Below, one piece after another: positions 16,901 through 25,442 of a stretch of DNA of 46,833 nt. This DNA comes from Clostridium sp. MCC353 (lineage in GTDB: Bacteria; Bacillota; Clostridia; Lachnospirales; Lachnospiraceae): positions 1 through 46,833 of the forward strand of contig NZ_WQPN01000080.1 of assembly GCF_018785315.1 (NCBI RefSeq). Reading direction: 5' to 3'. The translations under genes and the position numbers were made by a program. The notes beneath the pieces were generated by a model that was not told the DNA's origin, ran no database searches, and saw only the letters and a program-made list of their open reading frames with translations. Each line of letters opens with the position of its first letter. Position 1 is the stretch's first letter.

Positions 16901-16940
16901 AAAGAAGGAACCGGTTAACCGAATGTTTCCTTCTTTTTTA
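16901..16940. terminator. Bidirectional intrinsic terminator
   Basis: AAAGAAGGAA pairs with TTCCTTCTTT across a loop containing GGTTAACC, with a T run on one side and an A run on the other. It separates uppP (plus) from the HPr-like gene (minus). Confidence 0.8.
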
Positions 16941-16956
16941 CTTTCCCCCCGCCTGC

Positions 16957-17202
16957 TTACGGCAGGAACATCTGCTCAATCTTTTTTCCTGCGTCATCTT
17001 CGTCTACTCCATTGAAATAAAATAATAAATGTCCGTATTGAGTTACCAGGCTCCGTTTCATCTCATCATAACTTTTTGCATTGACTTTCTTGGTACCGCA
17101 TTCAACAAATATGTCGCATACAAATGAATTGGCTGTATTGATCAGCATTGAAATCGGCACCGGATTGTATCTCTGCAACGTGTCTACCCGTCTTTTTACC
17201 AT
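16957..17202 (-). CDS. HPr-family protein lacking the active-site histidine (Crh-like)
   Basis: An 81-residue protein with the HPr fold pattern. Aligned to HPr, the active-site HARPAT becomes NPVPIS: His15 is Asn and Arg17 is Val, so it cannot accept phosphate from enzyme I. The regulatory serine region is kept (VNAKS, Ser46 equivalent), though the next residues differ, as is the late 'FNGVDEDDA'. This resembles Bacillus Crh, which lacks His15 but is phosphorylated on Ser46 and serves CcpA. Here the Ser46 kinase-binding surface is partly changed, so the function is inference. A strong AAGGAGG site lies upstream. Confidence 0.72.
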   Translation of the reverse strand: MVKRRVDTLQRYNPVPISMLINTANSFVCDIFVECGTKKVNAKSYDEMKRSLVTQYGHLLFYFNGVDEDDAGKKIEQMFLP

Positions 17203-17563
17203 ACCCCAACCTCCTTTTAACCGGGGATAGCAAACTATCCGTTAACAAGTAACAGCGCTTTAAAGTAGTAACGTAGTATTTATAACTACTTATATGTCAA
17301 TTCTATCACTTTTGTGGAAAATGTACAAGTATTTAGGGGTAATATATTACAAAATTCATAAAAACTTAATAAAATTAGGCAAAAATACGAGAAATATTCG
17401 AAACTGTAAATGATAAACTAAAAATGTATTGGTAAATTCAGGCATAAGAAAAGAGAAAGTGAAATATATGCAAAATTCGCATAAAAAATCACTTTCCCCG
17501 CATAATTACAAATGTTATTATATCCGCCAAGTTCAAAAAATTTTTGTTACCTGAGCGGATACC
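17203..17563. other. A+T-rich intergenic region upstream of HPr-like gene
   Basis: 361 nt without a credible gene. On the minus strand a TTGACA followed 16 nt later by TACTAC could be the promoter of the HPr-like gene. Near 17455-17505 a stretch GAAAGTGAAATA pairs loosely with the AATCACTTTC side, a possible hairpin downstream of the DAHP synthase gene. Nothing else is recognised. Confidence 0.4.
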
Positions 17564-18595
17564 TTACACAAGGCCTTCCGCAATCTCATAGATCAGCCGC
17601 TCGGAATCTTCCCAGCCAAGGCATGGATCGGTGATCGATTTTCCGTAGCAGTGCTCGCCTACCTTCTGGCAGCCTGATTCGATATAGCTTTCAATCATCA
17701 CTCCCTTTACGAAGTTACAGAGTTCTGAGGAGTGGCGTCTGCTGTGAAGTACTTCTTTCACGATACGGATCTGTTCCTGATACTGCTTGTTGGAATTGGA
17801 GTGGTTGGCGTCCACGATGCAGGCCTGGTTTTTCAAATTCCGTTCACTGTAAAGGTGGTGAAGCAGAATCAGGTCTTCATAGTGATAGTTAGGCAGGCTC
17901 TGTCCGTGTTTGTTCACCGCGCCCCTTAAAATGGTGTGGGTCAGCGGATTGCCTTCCGTTTTCACTTCCCAGCCGCGGAAGATGAAGTCGTGGCCCTGCT
18001 GGGCTGCCACAACGGAGTTGAGCATGACGGAAAGATCCCCGCTGGTAGGGTTTTTCATGCCCACGGGAACCTCACAGCCGCTGGCGGTCAAGCGGTGCTG
18101 CTGGTTTTCAACGGAACGGGCGCCTACGGCTATGTATGACATTAAATCCGACAGATAATTTAAATTCTCCGGATAGAGCATCTCGTCCGCGGTGGTCAGG
18201 CCGGTTTCTTCGATCACGCGCATATGCATCCTTCGGATGGCTAAAATACCTTCATACATATCGGGCTTTTTCTCAGGATCGGGCTGGTGAACCATGCCCT
18301 TATAGCCTTCTCCGGTGGTTCTGGGTTTGTTGGTGTATACCCTTGGAATGATGATGACTTTGTCTTTCACCTTTTCCTGAACCGGCGCCAGACGGCTGGT
18401 ATAGTCGCAGACGGAATCCTCATTGTCCGCGGAACAGGGGCCGATTACCACAATAAATTTATTGCTTTCCCCTGTGAATACTTTTTTTATCTCTTCATCC
18501 CTTATCTTTTTAGCGGCAGCCACTGCCGGCGGCACTGGAAACTGTTCCCGGATTTCGTCCGGGGTAGGTAATTTATTAACGAATTGGAATCCCAT
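17564..18595 (-). CDS. aroF: 3-deoxy-7-phosphoheptulonate (DAHP) synthase, class I
   Basis: A 343-residue class I (AroFGH-type) DAHP synthase, the first step of the shikimate pathway, condensing phosphoenolpyruvate with erythrose 4-phosphate. Seen: 'VVIGPCSADN', 'PRVYTNKPRTT', 'GARSVENQQHR', 'PVGMKNPTSGD' and the metal-ligand region 'DANHSNSNK'. The N-terminus 'LPTPDEIREQFPV' is typical. There is no fused chorismate mutase. Feedback specificity (Tyr, Phe or Trp) cannot be read with confidence. It is alone on its transcript with its own promoter; no T-box was seen in the roughly 110-nt leader. Confidence 0.95.
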   Translation of the reverse strand: MGFQFVNKLPTPDEIREQFPVPPAVAAAKKIRDEEIKKVFTGESNKFIVVIGPCSADNEDSVCDYTSRLAPVQEKVKDKVIIIPRVYTNKPRTTGEGYKGMVHQPDPEKKPDMYEGILAIRRMHMRVIEETGLTTADEMLYPENLNYLSDLMSYIAVGARSVENQQHRLTASGCEVPVGMKNPTSGDLSVMLNSVVAAQQGHDFIFRGWEVKTEGNPLTHTILRGAVNKHGQSLPNYHYEDLILLHHLYSERNLKNQACIVDANHSNSNKQYQEQIRIVKEVLHSRRHSSELCNFVKGVMIESYIESGCQKVGEHCYGKSITDPCLGWEDSERLIYEIAEGLV

Positions 18596-18710
18596 TTTTC
18601 CCTCTCATTCTTTCGCTGCGCTTCCGTAATTTGGTTAAAAGCCATACTCATATGGGCAAATCTTACGGTCAATGTAAGCGAATCGTAAATTGACTGGTGT
18701 CTAACAACCC

Positions 18711-18739
18711 ATTATAATATAAAAGTGTTGATTCATCAA
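18711..18739 (-). promoter_or_regulatory. Predicted sigma-A promoter of aroF
   Basis: On the minus strand: -35 TTGATG, a 17-nt spacer and a perfect -10 TATAAT, about 115 nt upstream of the DAHP synthase ATG. The leader contains short repeats around TCAATTTACG and TTACATTGACCG but no recognised attenuator. Confidence 0.65.
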
Positions 18740-18753
18740 TAATTTTTTCGTAA

Positions 18754-18896
18754 CAGTTTAGACGGCGGGAAAGTTGGTTGAAAAAGCAGCGTCAAGCTTG
18801 CTTGTAAGCTGCTTTTTTAACCAATTTTCACATCGGATGAACATCCGGTGCTTCTTGACCGGCCTTTTCGGTCAGGAAGATGAGCCGTCTGAACTG
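18754..18896. repeat. Cloverleaf-like branched palindrome
   Basis: Outer stem 18754-18766 pairs with 18884-18896 (13 bp, one G-T). Inside are three hairpins: a long one about 18771-18827 (GTTGGTT...AACCAA, then AAAAAGCAGC with GCTGCTTTTTT), 18831-18850 (CATCGGAT/ATCCGGTG) and 18851-18879 (CTTCTTGACC/GGTCAGGAAG). It ends 27 nt before the DUF4358 gene. Pieces recur at 24908-25041 (CAGTTCAGA) and 33217-33245 (CTTCTTGA...TCAGGAAG), so it looks like a dispersed repeat family. The long hairpin has a T run and may terminate transcription. Confidence 0.7.
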
Positions 18897-18923
18897 CTGG
18901 AAACGAATGGAATGGAGAAAAGA

Positions 18924-19508
18924 ATGAAAAAATCTTATTTAATTATTATGGCGGGTTTCATCGCGTTATCAGTTACCGCCTGTCAGCCAAAGAACAGTCA
19001 AAACCAGAATTCCAATACGCAGGAGACGACGGCTGAGGCCACAACAGAGGAAGCCGTGGTGGATGTGGATTTAAACGAGATACAGAAAAAGGTACAGGAA
19101 GCATACGGCGAAGGCTATATACCCAGCATGGATTATGACGCTCAGGCCATGGAAGACCTGTTCGGCATCAGTAAGGATATGTATGAGGAATTTATCGCCC
19201 AGGGGCCGATGATCAGCGTTCATGTGGATACATTTATTGCCGTAAAGGCGGCGGAAGGCAAGGCGGACGCAGTGGAAGAGGCGCTTAACGCATACCGTGA
19301 CAAACAGGTCAATGATTCTGTTCAGTATCCGATGAATCTGCCGAAAGTTTCTTCCTCCCAGGTGGTGCGCCACGGTGATTATGTGTTTTTCGTCATGCTG
19401 GGAACACCGGATGAAGAAGCGGAATTAAAGGGTGAAGAAGAGGCTTTGGAATCAGCCAGGGAGAATAATCAGATTGCCATTGATATTATCGATGGATTCT
19501 TTCAATAA
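18924..19508 (+). CDS. DUF4358 lipoprotein
   Basis: A 194-residue secreted lipoprotein. Seen: MKKS start, a hydrophobic signal and a lipobox ending at Cys20 (SVTAC), then a Thr/Glu-rich spacer and a DUF4358-like domain ('DVDLNEIQKKV', 'VKAAEGKADAVEEAL', late 'VVRHGDYVFFVML'). The ATG at 18924 follows GGAG by 6 nt; reading further upstream runs into the branched palindrome. It is followed after 12 nt by the MBOAT gene, the usual partner in Clostridia. Its role in surface acylation is inferred from context. Confidence 0.8.
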   Translation: MKKSYLIIMAGFIALSVTACQPKNSQNQNSNTQETTAEATTEEAVVDVDLNEIQKKVQEAYGEGYIPSMDYDAQAMEDLFGISKDMYEEFIAQGPMISVHVDTFIAVKAAEGKADAVEEALNAYRDKQVNDSVQYPMNLPKVSSSQVVRHGDYVFFVMLGTPDEEAELKGEEEALESARENNQIAIDIIDGFFQ

Positions 19509-19520
19509 TCAGGAGATCAT

Positions 19521-20909
19521 ATGGTATTCAGCAGCTTATTGTTTTTATTCCGGTTTCTGCCGGTAATGTTAATCATATATTTCGCTGCGCCAAGGAGGCT
19601 TCGCAATGGGATTTTATTCCTTGGAAGCCTCTTTTTTTATGGATGGGGCGAGCCGGTTTATATTGTGCTGCTGTTGTTTTCAACAGCAGTGGATTATACT
19701 CACGGAAAACTGATCGGCCGTTTTAGAGAAGAGGGAAAGGAAGCCGGGGCCAGGGCAGCGTTAATCTCCTCCATGGTCATTAATTTGGGGCTGTTAGGCT
19801 TTTTTAAGTATTTTTCCGGGCTGCCCCTGCCGGTGGGGATTTCATTTTACACCTTCCAGACCATGTCCTATACCATCGATGTATACCGTGGAAATGCCAG
19901 AGTGCAGAATAATATTGTGGCATTCGGCGCCTATGTGTCCATGTTTCCCCAGTTGATCGCCGGGCCCATCGTGCGTTACAGCACCATTGAAGAGGAGCTG
20001 ACGGGCAGAAGGGAAAGTGAATCCCAATTCGCGCTGGGGGTCAGGTATTTTGTCATAGGTCTGGGGAAAAAGGTGCTGTTAGCCAACCAGATGGGAGCCT
20101 TATGGACGGAAATCCAGGGGATCATGCAGCCGGACCGGTCGGTTTTCATGGCCTGGATGGGGATTTTTGCCTTCGGAATGCAGATTTATTATGATTTTTC
20201 AGGATATTCGGATATGGCGGTGGGGCTGGGCCACATGTTCGGTTTTCATTTTCCTGAGAATTTCCATTATCCCTATATGGCGGAAAGCATCACGGATTTT
20301 TGGAGAAGATGGCATATCTCTCTCGGCACCTGGTTTAAGGAATATGTGTATATCCCCTTAGGGGGCAATAAAAAGGGGAAAATGAGACAGGTTTTCAATA
20401 TCATGGTTGTCTGGACCCTGACGGGGATCTGGCATGGGGCAGGGCTCAACTATCTTCTCTGGGGCGTCTATTTCGGCGTGCTGCTTTTGATTGAAAAGCT
20501 GTATTTAGGCCGTTTTATTAAAAAATGGCCCTCTCTTCTGCGCCATGGGTATGCCATGGTTCTGGTATATCTGGGCTGGGTGCTGTTCGTGCATGAGGAC
20601 ATGGGGCAGGGAATCCGCTTCCTCGGGGAACTGTTCGGTTTCGGCGCTTCTATGGAAATGACGGGCCGCACCTGGTATCTCTTTGTGTACAACTTTCCGC
20701 TGATGATATGCTGCGCCGCCGGGGCTTCGGGATATGTGAGCGTGCTGGCCGGGAAGGTATTTGGAATCAAAGGGGAAGAAGAGATTGAAGAAGGGCTGAC
20801 CCTGGGAAAAGGGGTGGCGGCCGCACTGTTTGCGGCGGCGGTCCTGGTGGTGACAACTGCTTATCTGGTGAATGCAGGGTACAATCCGTTCCTGTATTTC
20901 CGGTTTTAA
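19521..20909 (+). CDS. MBOAT-family O-acyltransferase
   Basis: A 462-residue polytopic membrane protein of the MBOAT family (AlgI/DltB type), which passes acyl groups across the membrane to surface polymers. Seen: 'NGILFLGSLFFYGWGEP', 'PVGISFYTFQTMSYTIDVYRG', 'FPQLIAGPIVRY' and the active-site stretch 'FWRRWHISLGTWFKEYVYIPLGGN' region with 'LTGIWHGAG', which carries the conserved histidine. It is coupled with DUF4358 upstream and DHHW downstream. Acceptor polymer unknown. Confidence 0.93.
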   Translation: MVFSSLLFLFRFLPVMLIIYFAAPRRLRNGILFLGSLFFYGWGEPVYIVLLLFSTAVDYTHGKLIGRFREEGKEAGARAALISSMVINLGLLGFFKYFSGLPLPVGISFYTFQTMSYTIDVYRGNARVQNNIVAFGAYVSMFPQLIAGPIVRYSTIEEELTGRRESESQFALGVRYFVIGLGKKVLLANQMGALWTEIQGIMQPDRSVFMAWMGIFAFGMQIYYDFSGYSDMAVGLGHMFGFHFPENFHYPYMAESITDFWRRWHISLGTWFKEYVYIPLGGNKKGKMRQVFNIMVVWTLTGIWHGAGLNYLLWGVYFGVLLLIEKLYLGRFIKKWPSLLRHGYAMVLVYLGWVLFVHEDMGQGIRFLGELFGFGASMEMTGRTWYLFVYNFPLMICCAAGASGYVSVLAGKVFGIKGEEEIEEGLTLGKGVAAALFAAAVLVVTTAYLVNAGYNPFLYFRF

Positions 20910-20923
20910 GGGAGGTGGATCAG

Positions 20924-22147
20924 ATGAGAAAGAGCGGCAGCAGAGTGGTGACAGGCGTCTTTTTGGCCTTTTTGTTCGGCGTATCGGCAGCGGGCGTCTT
21001 ATGGCCTGAGAAGGGATTTTCTGAATCGGAAAACCGGTATTTGCAGACAAAACCGGAATTTGTAATGAAAGACCTGATAAATGGAAGCTATGGAACGGCT
21101 TATGAAGCCTTTCTGGGGGACCAGTTCCCTTTGAGGGACGGCTGGGTGGGGCTTAAAGTGAAAGCGGAACAGGCCCAGTTAAAAAAGGATGTGAACGGGG
21201 TCTATCTGGCAAAAGACGGATACCTGATCGAGAAGTTTGAGAGGGAGGATTTAGAAGGGCCCCAGCTTGACAAGAATATCGATGCGGCGGCTCAGTTTGC
21301 CGCACGTATGGGAAAAAAGCTGGGACAGGAACATGTGCGGGTGATGATGGTGCCGTCCGCCTCCCAGGTATTAACGGATAAACTGCCGGCTTTTGCAGCA
21401 CCATATGACCAGGAACAGGTCACCCGCCGCATCCGGGAAAAACTGGCTGAAACCGGGGCGGGTACTGAAATGATGGTTCCGGTTCTGGAACAGATGAAGG
21501 AACACAGCCAGGAGGACATTTATTACAGGACGGATCATCACTGGACGGCGGCAGGCGCATATTATGGATATGAGATATGGGCAGAATCCATGGGCATTGA
21601 GCCGTGGAGCAGGGAGATGTTTACGGAGGAAATTGTTTCGGAAGACTTTCTTGGAACGGTGTATTCCAAAGTGAATGTTAAGGTCCGGCCGGACAGCATC
21701 CGGCTTTTTCTGCCGAAAAAGGAAGAGCGGTATCAGGTGGAGTACGACGGGCTTCCGAAGGTGTATGACAGCTTATATAACTTTAAGGCTCTTGAGGGAA
21801 AAGACAAGTATGGGGTCTATCTGGACGGGAACCATGGGCTGACGGTCATAAACAGGGAAGCTTCAGGAAGTGGGGAAACTTCAGGGAGCAGGGAAGATTC
21901 AGAAAACAGCAAATCTTCAGAAAACAGCGGCCGGAAGCTTCTGATCGTAAAGGATTCTTTCGCCCACAGTTTCGCTCCATTTGCGGCCAATCATTTTGAT
22001 ACGGTTTATATGGTGGATTTGAGATATTTTAATATGGGAATTGAGGAATTTATGGAAGAAAACGGGGTGACGGATTTGCTGGTCCTGTACCAGATTCCCG
22101 GATTTTCTACGGAAACCACAGTGAGCAAGCTGCTGTGGCAGGGTTAA
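20924..22147 (+). CDS. DHHW-family protein (AlgJ/AlgX/DltD-like)
   Basis: A 407-residue protein with one N-terminal membrane anchor (about 8-28) and an extracellular SGNH-like fold. Seen: the family signature 'RTDHHWTAAGAYYGY' with DHHW near 203-206, an early 'FSESENRYLQTKP' and a late 'LIVKDSFAHSFAPF' serine motif. A Ser/Gly/Glu-rich insertion lies near 310-330. It is the predicted final acyltransferase of the MBOAT cassette. The ATG at 20924 follows GGAGG by 8 nt; GTG 20915 overlaps that site and is rejected. Confidence 0.9.
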   Translation: MRKSGSRVVTGVFLAFLFGVSAAGVLWPEKGFSESENRYLQTKPEFVMKDLINGSYGTAYEAFLGDQFPLRDGWVGLKVKAEQAQLKKDVNGVYLAKDGYLIEKFEREDLEGPQLDKNIDAAAQFAARMGKKLGQEHVRVMMVPSASQVLTDKLPAFAAPYDQEQVTRRIREKLAETGAGTEMMVPVLEQMKEHSQEDIYYRTDHHWTAAGAYYGYEIWAESMGIEPWSREMFTEEIVSEDFLGTVYSKVNVKVRPDSIRLFLPKKEERYQVEYDGLPKVYDSLYNFKALEGKDKYGVYLDGNHGLTVINREASGSGETSGSREDSENSKSSENSGRKLLIVKDSFAHSFAPFAANHFDTVYMVDLRYFNMGIEEFMEENGVTDLLVLYQIPGFSTETTVSKLLWQG

Positions 22148-22197
22148 CATTTCAGGAAATCTATGGTAGAATGGACTGGATAGTGAGGAGGTAACAC

Positions 22198-24399
22198 ATG
22201 AAATCATTGGTTATTGCAGAAAAACCGTCCGTCGCCCGTGACATTGCCCGGGTGCTCAAATGCAGCCAGAAGGGAAACGGATATATAGAAGGAAACCAGT
22301 ACATTGTGACCTGGGGACTGGGCCATCTGGTTACACTGGCCGATCCGGAGGATTACGATAAAAAATATAAAGAATGGAAGATGGAGCATCTTCCCATGAT
22401 ACCCGATGTATTTAAGCTGGAAGTGATCAAGCAGACCGGAAAGCAGTATCAGGCGGTGAAAACCCAGATACACAGAAAAGATGTGGGACAGATCATCATC
22501 GCTACGGATGCGGGGCGGGAAGGGGAACTGGTGGCCCGTTTGATCCTCAAAAAGGCGGGCAGCCAAAAGCCTTTAAAGCGGCTCTGGATTTCTTCGGTTA
22601 CGGATAAGGCGATCCGGGAAGGCTTCGCCCATTTAAAGGACGGAAAGGAATATGAAAACCTGTATGACGCCGCCATGTGCAGGGCGGAGGCGGACTGGCT
22701 GGTGGGCATCAACGCTACCAGGGCTTTAACCTGTAAATACAACGCCCAGTTATCCTGCGGGCGCGTCCAGACGCCAACCCTGGCCATGATCGCCAAACGG
22801 GAAGCCCAGATCAGGGAATTCAAACCCCAGCCCTATTATGGAATCGCGGCGAAAAGCGTGAATCCCGCCATTTCTCTGACCTGGCAGGATAAGAAGACGA
22901 AAAGCAGCCGGTCTTTTGACAAGGAGAGGATGGAAACGCTATTCCGGTCCCTTCAGGGAGAGAGCGCGGTTGTGGCAGACATCAAAAAGGTGCCGAAAAA
23001 ATCATTTGCGCCCTTGCTTTACGATCTGACCGAGCTTCAGAGGGACGCCAGCAAGCGGTTTAATTATTCGGCCAAAGAAACGCTTAACATCATGCAGCGT
23101 CTCTATGAAAACCATAAGGTGCTCACCTATCCGAGAACGGATTCCAGGTATCTGAGCAGCGATATTGTGCCCACTTTAAAGGAGAGGCTGGACGCCTGCG
23201 GCGTGGGGCCTTACAGGAAACTGGCCGGGAAACTGATGTCGGCTTCCTTTTCCACGAAAGCCTCTTTTGTCAATGACAGCAAAGTGACCGACCATCACGC
23301 CATTATCCCTACGGAGCAGTTTGTACAGCTTGATCATATGACCATCGACGAGCGGCGGATCTACGATCTGGTGGTGCGGCGTTTTCTGGCCGTTTTATAT
23401 CCGGCTTATGAATATGAGCAGACGACTTTGACCTGCACAATCGGCGGGGAGGACTTTACGGCCCGGGGCGCGATTGTGAAGAGCATGGGCTGGAAGGCGG
23501 TCTATGAAGGGGAAGACGAGGACGATGAGGATGAGGAAGAAGAGGTGAAGAGCCAGACCCTTCCCGATTTGAAACAGGGGCAGAAGATATCCGGGCTCCA
23601 GCTCCGTCTGACGGAAGGGAAAACCAAGCCGCCGGCTCCATTTACGGAAGCGGCCCTTTTATCAGCTATGGAAAATCCCAGCGCCTATCTGGAAACCCAG
23701 GATAAGGCCATGGCAAGAACCTTGGGGGAAACCGGAGGGCTTGGGACGGTGGCTACCAGGGCGGATATTATAGAGAAGTTATTTTCCAGTTTCCTGCTGG
23801 AAAAGAGGGGAAAGGACATCTATCTGACAGGAAAGGCCAGGCAGCTTCTGGAACTGGTTCCCGAGGATTTAAAGAAGCCGGAAATGACTGCGGACTGGGA
23901 GATGCGTCTGTCCAAAATCGCCAAGGGAAGCCTGAGGCGGGATACCTTTATGAAGGATATCCGGGGCTATTCGGCGGAGCTGATCGGGCAGATAAAGACC
24001 GGGGACGGAACCTTCCGCCACGATAATCTCACCAACACAAAATGCCCCCAGTGCGGAAAACGGATGCTTTCCGTCAAGGGTAAAAACAGTGAAATGCTGG
24101 TCTGCCAGGACCGGGAATGCGGCTACCGGGAAACGGTTGCCCGGACCAGCAACGCCAGGTGTCCAAACTGCCATAAGAAGATGGAACTGCGGGGAAAAGG
24201 GGACAGCCAGATCTTTGTGTGTAAATGCGGCTATAAGGAGAAGCTGGCTTCTTTCCAGGAGCGGAGGAAAAAGGAAGGGGCAGGGGTTACAAAGCGGGAT
24301 GTGGCCGCCTACCTGAACAAGCAGAAAAAAGAGGCCCAGGAACCGGTGAACAATGCATTTGCGGCGGCATTTGCCAAGATCAAACTGGATGAGAAATAG
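22198..24399 (+). CDS. topB: DNA topoisomerase III (type IA)
   Basis: A 733-residue type IA topoisomerase. Seen: an N-terminal Toprim 'LVIAEKPSVARDIARVL' with 'ATDAGREGEL' metal residues, the active-site tyrosine in 'TYPRTDSRYL', and 'GLGTVATRADIIEKLF'. The C-terminus has zinc-finger-like segments: CPQCGKRM...CQDRECGY and CPNCHKKM...CKCGYKEK. An acidic insertion (EGEDEDDEDEEEE) lies near 437-450. Context is housekeeping; no plasmid or ICE genes are nearby, so it is probably a chromosomal copy. Confidence 0.96.
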   Translation: MKSLVIAEKPSVARDIARVLKCSQKGNGYIEGNQYIVTWGLGHLVTLADPEDYDKKYKEWKMEHLPMIPDVFKLEVIKQTGKQYQAVKTQIHRKDVGQIIIATDAGREGELVARLILKKAGSQKPLKRLWISSVTDKAIREGFAHLKDGKEYENLYDAAMCRAEADWLVGINATRALTCKYNAQLSCGRVQTPTLAMIAKREAQIREFKPQPYYGIAAKSVNPAISLTWQDKKTKSSRSFDKERMETLFRSLQGESAVVADIKKVPKKSFAPLLYDLTELQRDASKRFNYSAKETLNIMQRLYENHKVLTYPRTDSRYLSSDIVPTLKERLDACGVGPYRKLAGKLMSASFSTKASFVNDSKVTDHHAIIPTEQFVQLDHMTIDERRIYDLVVRRFLAVLYPAYEYEQTTLTCTIGGEDFTARGAIVKSMGWKAVYEGEDEDDEDEEEEVKSQTLPDLKQGQKISGLQLRLTEGKTKPPAPFTEAALLSAMENPSAYLETQDKAMARTLGETGGLGTVATRADIIEKLFSSFLLEKRGKDIYLTGKARQLLELVPEDLKKPEMTADWEMRLSKIAKGSLRRDTFMKDIRGYSAELIGQIKTGDGTFRHDNLTNTKCPQCGKRMLSVKGKNSEMLVCQDRECGYRETVARTSNARCPNCHKKMELRGKGDSQIFVCKCGYKEKLASFQERRKKEGAGVTKRDVAAYLNKQKKEAQEPVNNAFAAAFAKIKLDEK

Positions 24400-24422
24400 G
24401 ACTGGAGCGAGGAGGATTTGTT

Positions 24423-24893
24423 ATGAATTCGGATTACATTACATTTACTATTAAGGAAAAGAAAAATATCGCTCTCATTGCCCATGACAATGAGAAGCCA
24501 AAGCTGATCGAATGGTGTAAAGAACACAGCGAAATCCTGAAAAACCACAAGCTTTACGGCACGGGGACAACGGCCAGGCTGATCACGGAAAAGACGGGGC
24601 TGACCGTAAAGGGATACAACAGCGGCCCCCTGGGCGGCGACCAGCAGATCGGCGCAAAGATCGTAGAAGGTGTGATCGATTTTGTAATATTCTTTTCCGA
24701 TCCCCTGACTGCCCAGCCTCATGACCCGGATGTAAAGGCGCTTATGAGAATCGCCCAGGTTTATGATATTCCCATGGCCATCAACAAGGCTACGGCGGAT
24801 TTTATGATAAAGTCCCAGTATATGCAGACCACCTATGACCATGAGGTGATAAATTTTAAGAAGAATGTGAAAGACCGGGCGGAACAAATGTAA
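24423..24893 (+). CDS. mgsA: Methylglyoxal synthase
   Basis: A 156-residue enzyme converting dihydroxyacetone phosphate to methylglyoxal and phosphate. Seen: 'IALIAHDNEKPKLIEW', 'GTGTTARLI', 'SGPLGGDQQIGAKI' (catalytic Asp) and 'FFSDPLTAQPHDPDV'. It starts 23 nt after topB and is probably co-transcribed. It has a slightly longer N-terminus than usual. A strong terminator follows. Confidence 0.96.
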   Translation: MNSDYITFTIKEKKNIALIAHDNEKPKLIEWCKEHSEILKNHKLYGTGTTARLITEKTGLTVKGYNSGPLGGDQQIGAKIVEGVIDFVIFFSDPLTAQPHDPDVKALMRIAQVYDIPMAINKATADFMIKSQYMQTTYDHEVINFKKNVKDRAEQM

Positions 24894-24907
24894 AGGTGTT
24901 ATTTTGC

Positions 24908-25041
24908 AACAGTTCAGATAGGTTTGCGCATTTACTGCGCGGACCGTACGAAAACATAGCGGCTGCAGGCATCCAGCCCCTCGCCGCAGGCGACTTTAAT
25001 GGGCTGGATGCGTAACAGTTCAGACCTGTCTGAACTGTTAC
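24908..25041. repeat. Palindromic element with two competing stems
   Basis: AACAGTTCAGATA (24908-24920) and GTAACAGTTCAGAC (25012-25025) can each pair with GTCTGAACTGTTAC (25028-25041). Between them lie a GCGCA/TGCGC hairpin and a long hairpin closed by GCATCCAGCC with GGGCTGGATGC. The proximal pairing makes a terminator; the distal one encloses the whole element. The CAGTTCAGA sequence also closes the element at 18754. Confidence 0.65.
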
Positions 25042-25050
25042 GTTATTTTT
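25012..25050 (+). terminator. Intrinsic terminator after mgsA
   Basis: A near-perfect 14-bp inverted repeat (25012-25025 with 25028-25041) followed by GTTATTTTT. It ends the topB-mgsA transcript. Confidence 0.8.
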
Positions 25051-25115
25051 AGGTTGCGTTTGGTCCGGAAAGCTGATATGCTGATGGTATAAAAGAGGAA
25101 AGGATGTGAAGCAGA

Positions 25116-25348
25116 GTGGAAGGTCGAAGTCACAGTAAGAAGGCAGACAGCAATTATCATGGGCGGATGGCAATGTGGACGCCGGAGCCGGAACCTGAAC
25201 CAGACGGAACCGACTTCTGCTTTGCATTGCCGGAATTGTATTGCTTATGACAGCCATGGTCTGCTTTTCAGGAGTGTGTCTGAAAACTGCTTTCCGTCAG
25301 ATGTGCGTACGCGCAGATGGCGGAAATGAATTTTCAGGTACACGTTGA
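25116..25348 (+). pseudogene. Possible remnant of a small membrane protein gene
   Basis: A GTG at 25116 opens a 44-codon frame (hydrophilic, with a PEPEPEPDG stretch) that stops at 25250. In a different frame, from about 25199 to 25348, a basic stretch (TRRNRLLLC) runs into one membrane segment (IAGIVLLMTAMVCFSGV) and stops after about 49 codons. Basic tail plus single membrane helix resembles the DivIC/FtsL-type septum proteins of Clostridia, but the coiled coil that should follow is missing. A frameshifted, truncated relic is one reading. The last part also folds as a hairpin (25273-25344), so it may instead be non-coding. Confidence 0.25.
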
Positions 25349-25442
25349 GGGAAACGCGTCGCCGTGGCTGCTTTTTTGTCTTGCTTTCAACCGATATCGA
25401 TGGAGGATCTACATAAAAAGATGGAGTTGAAAGGAGATCATG

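Noticed and set aside
18596-18710. T-box or tryptophan/tyrosine attenuator in the aroF leader
   Set aside because: No GGGTGGAACCGCG-type T-box sequence and no terminator hairpin were found.
22198-24399. Plasmid or ICE-borne topoisomerase
   Set aside because: No relaxase, conjugation or integrase genes are nearby; the neighbours are housekeeping genes.
25070-25442. M-box magnesium riboswitch upstream of mgtE
   Set aside because: I could not find the conserved M-box segments; only a hairpin and a broken frame are visible.
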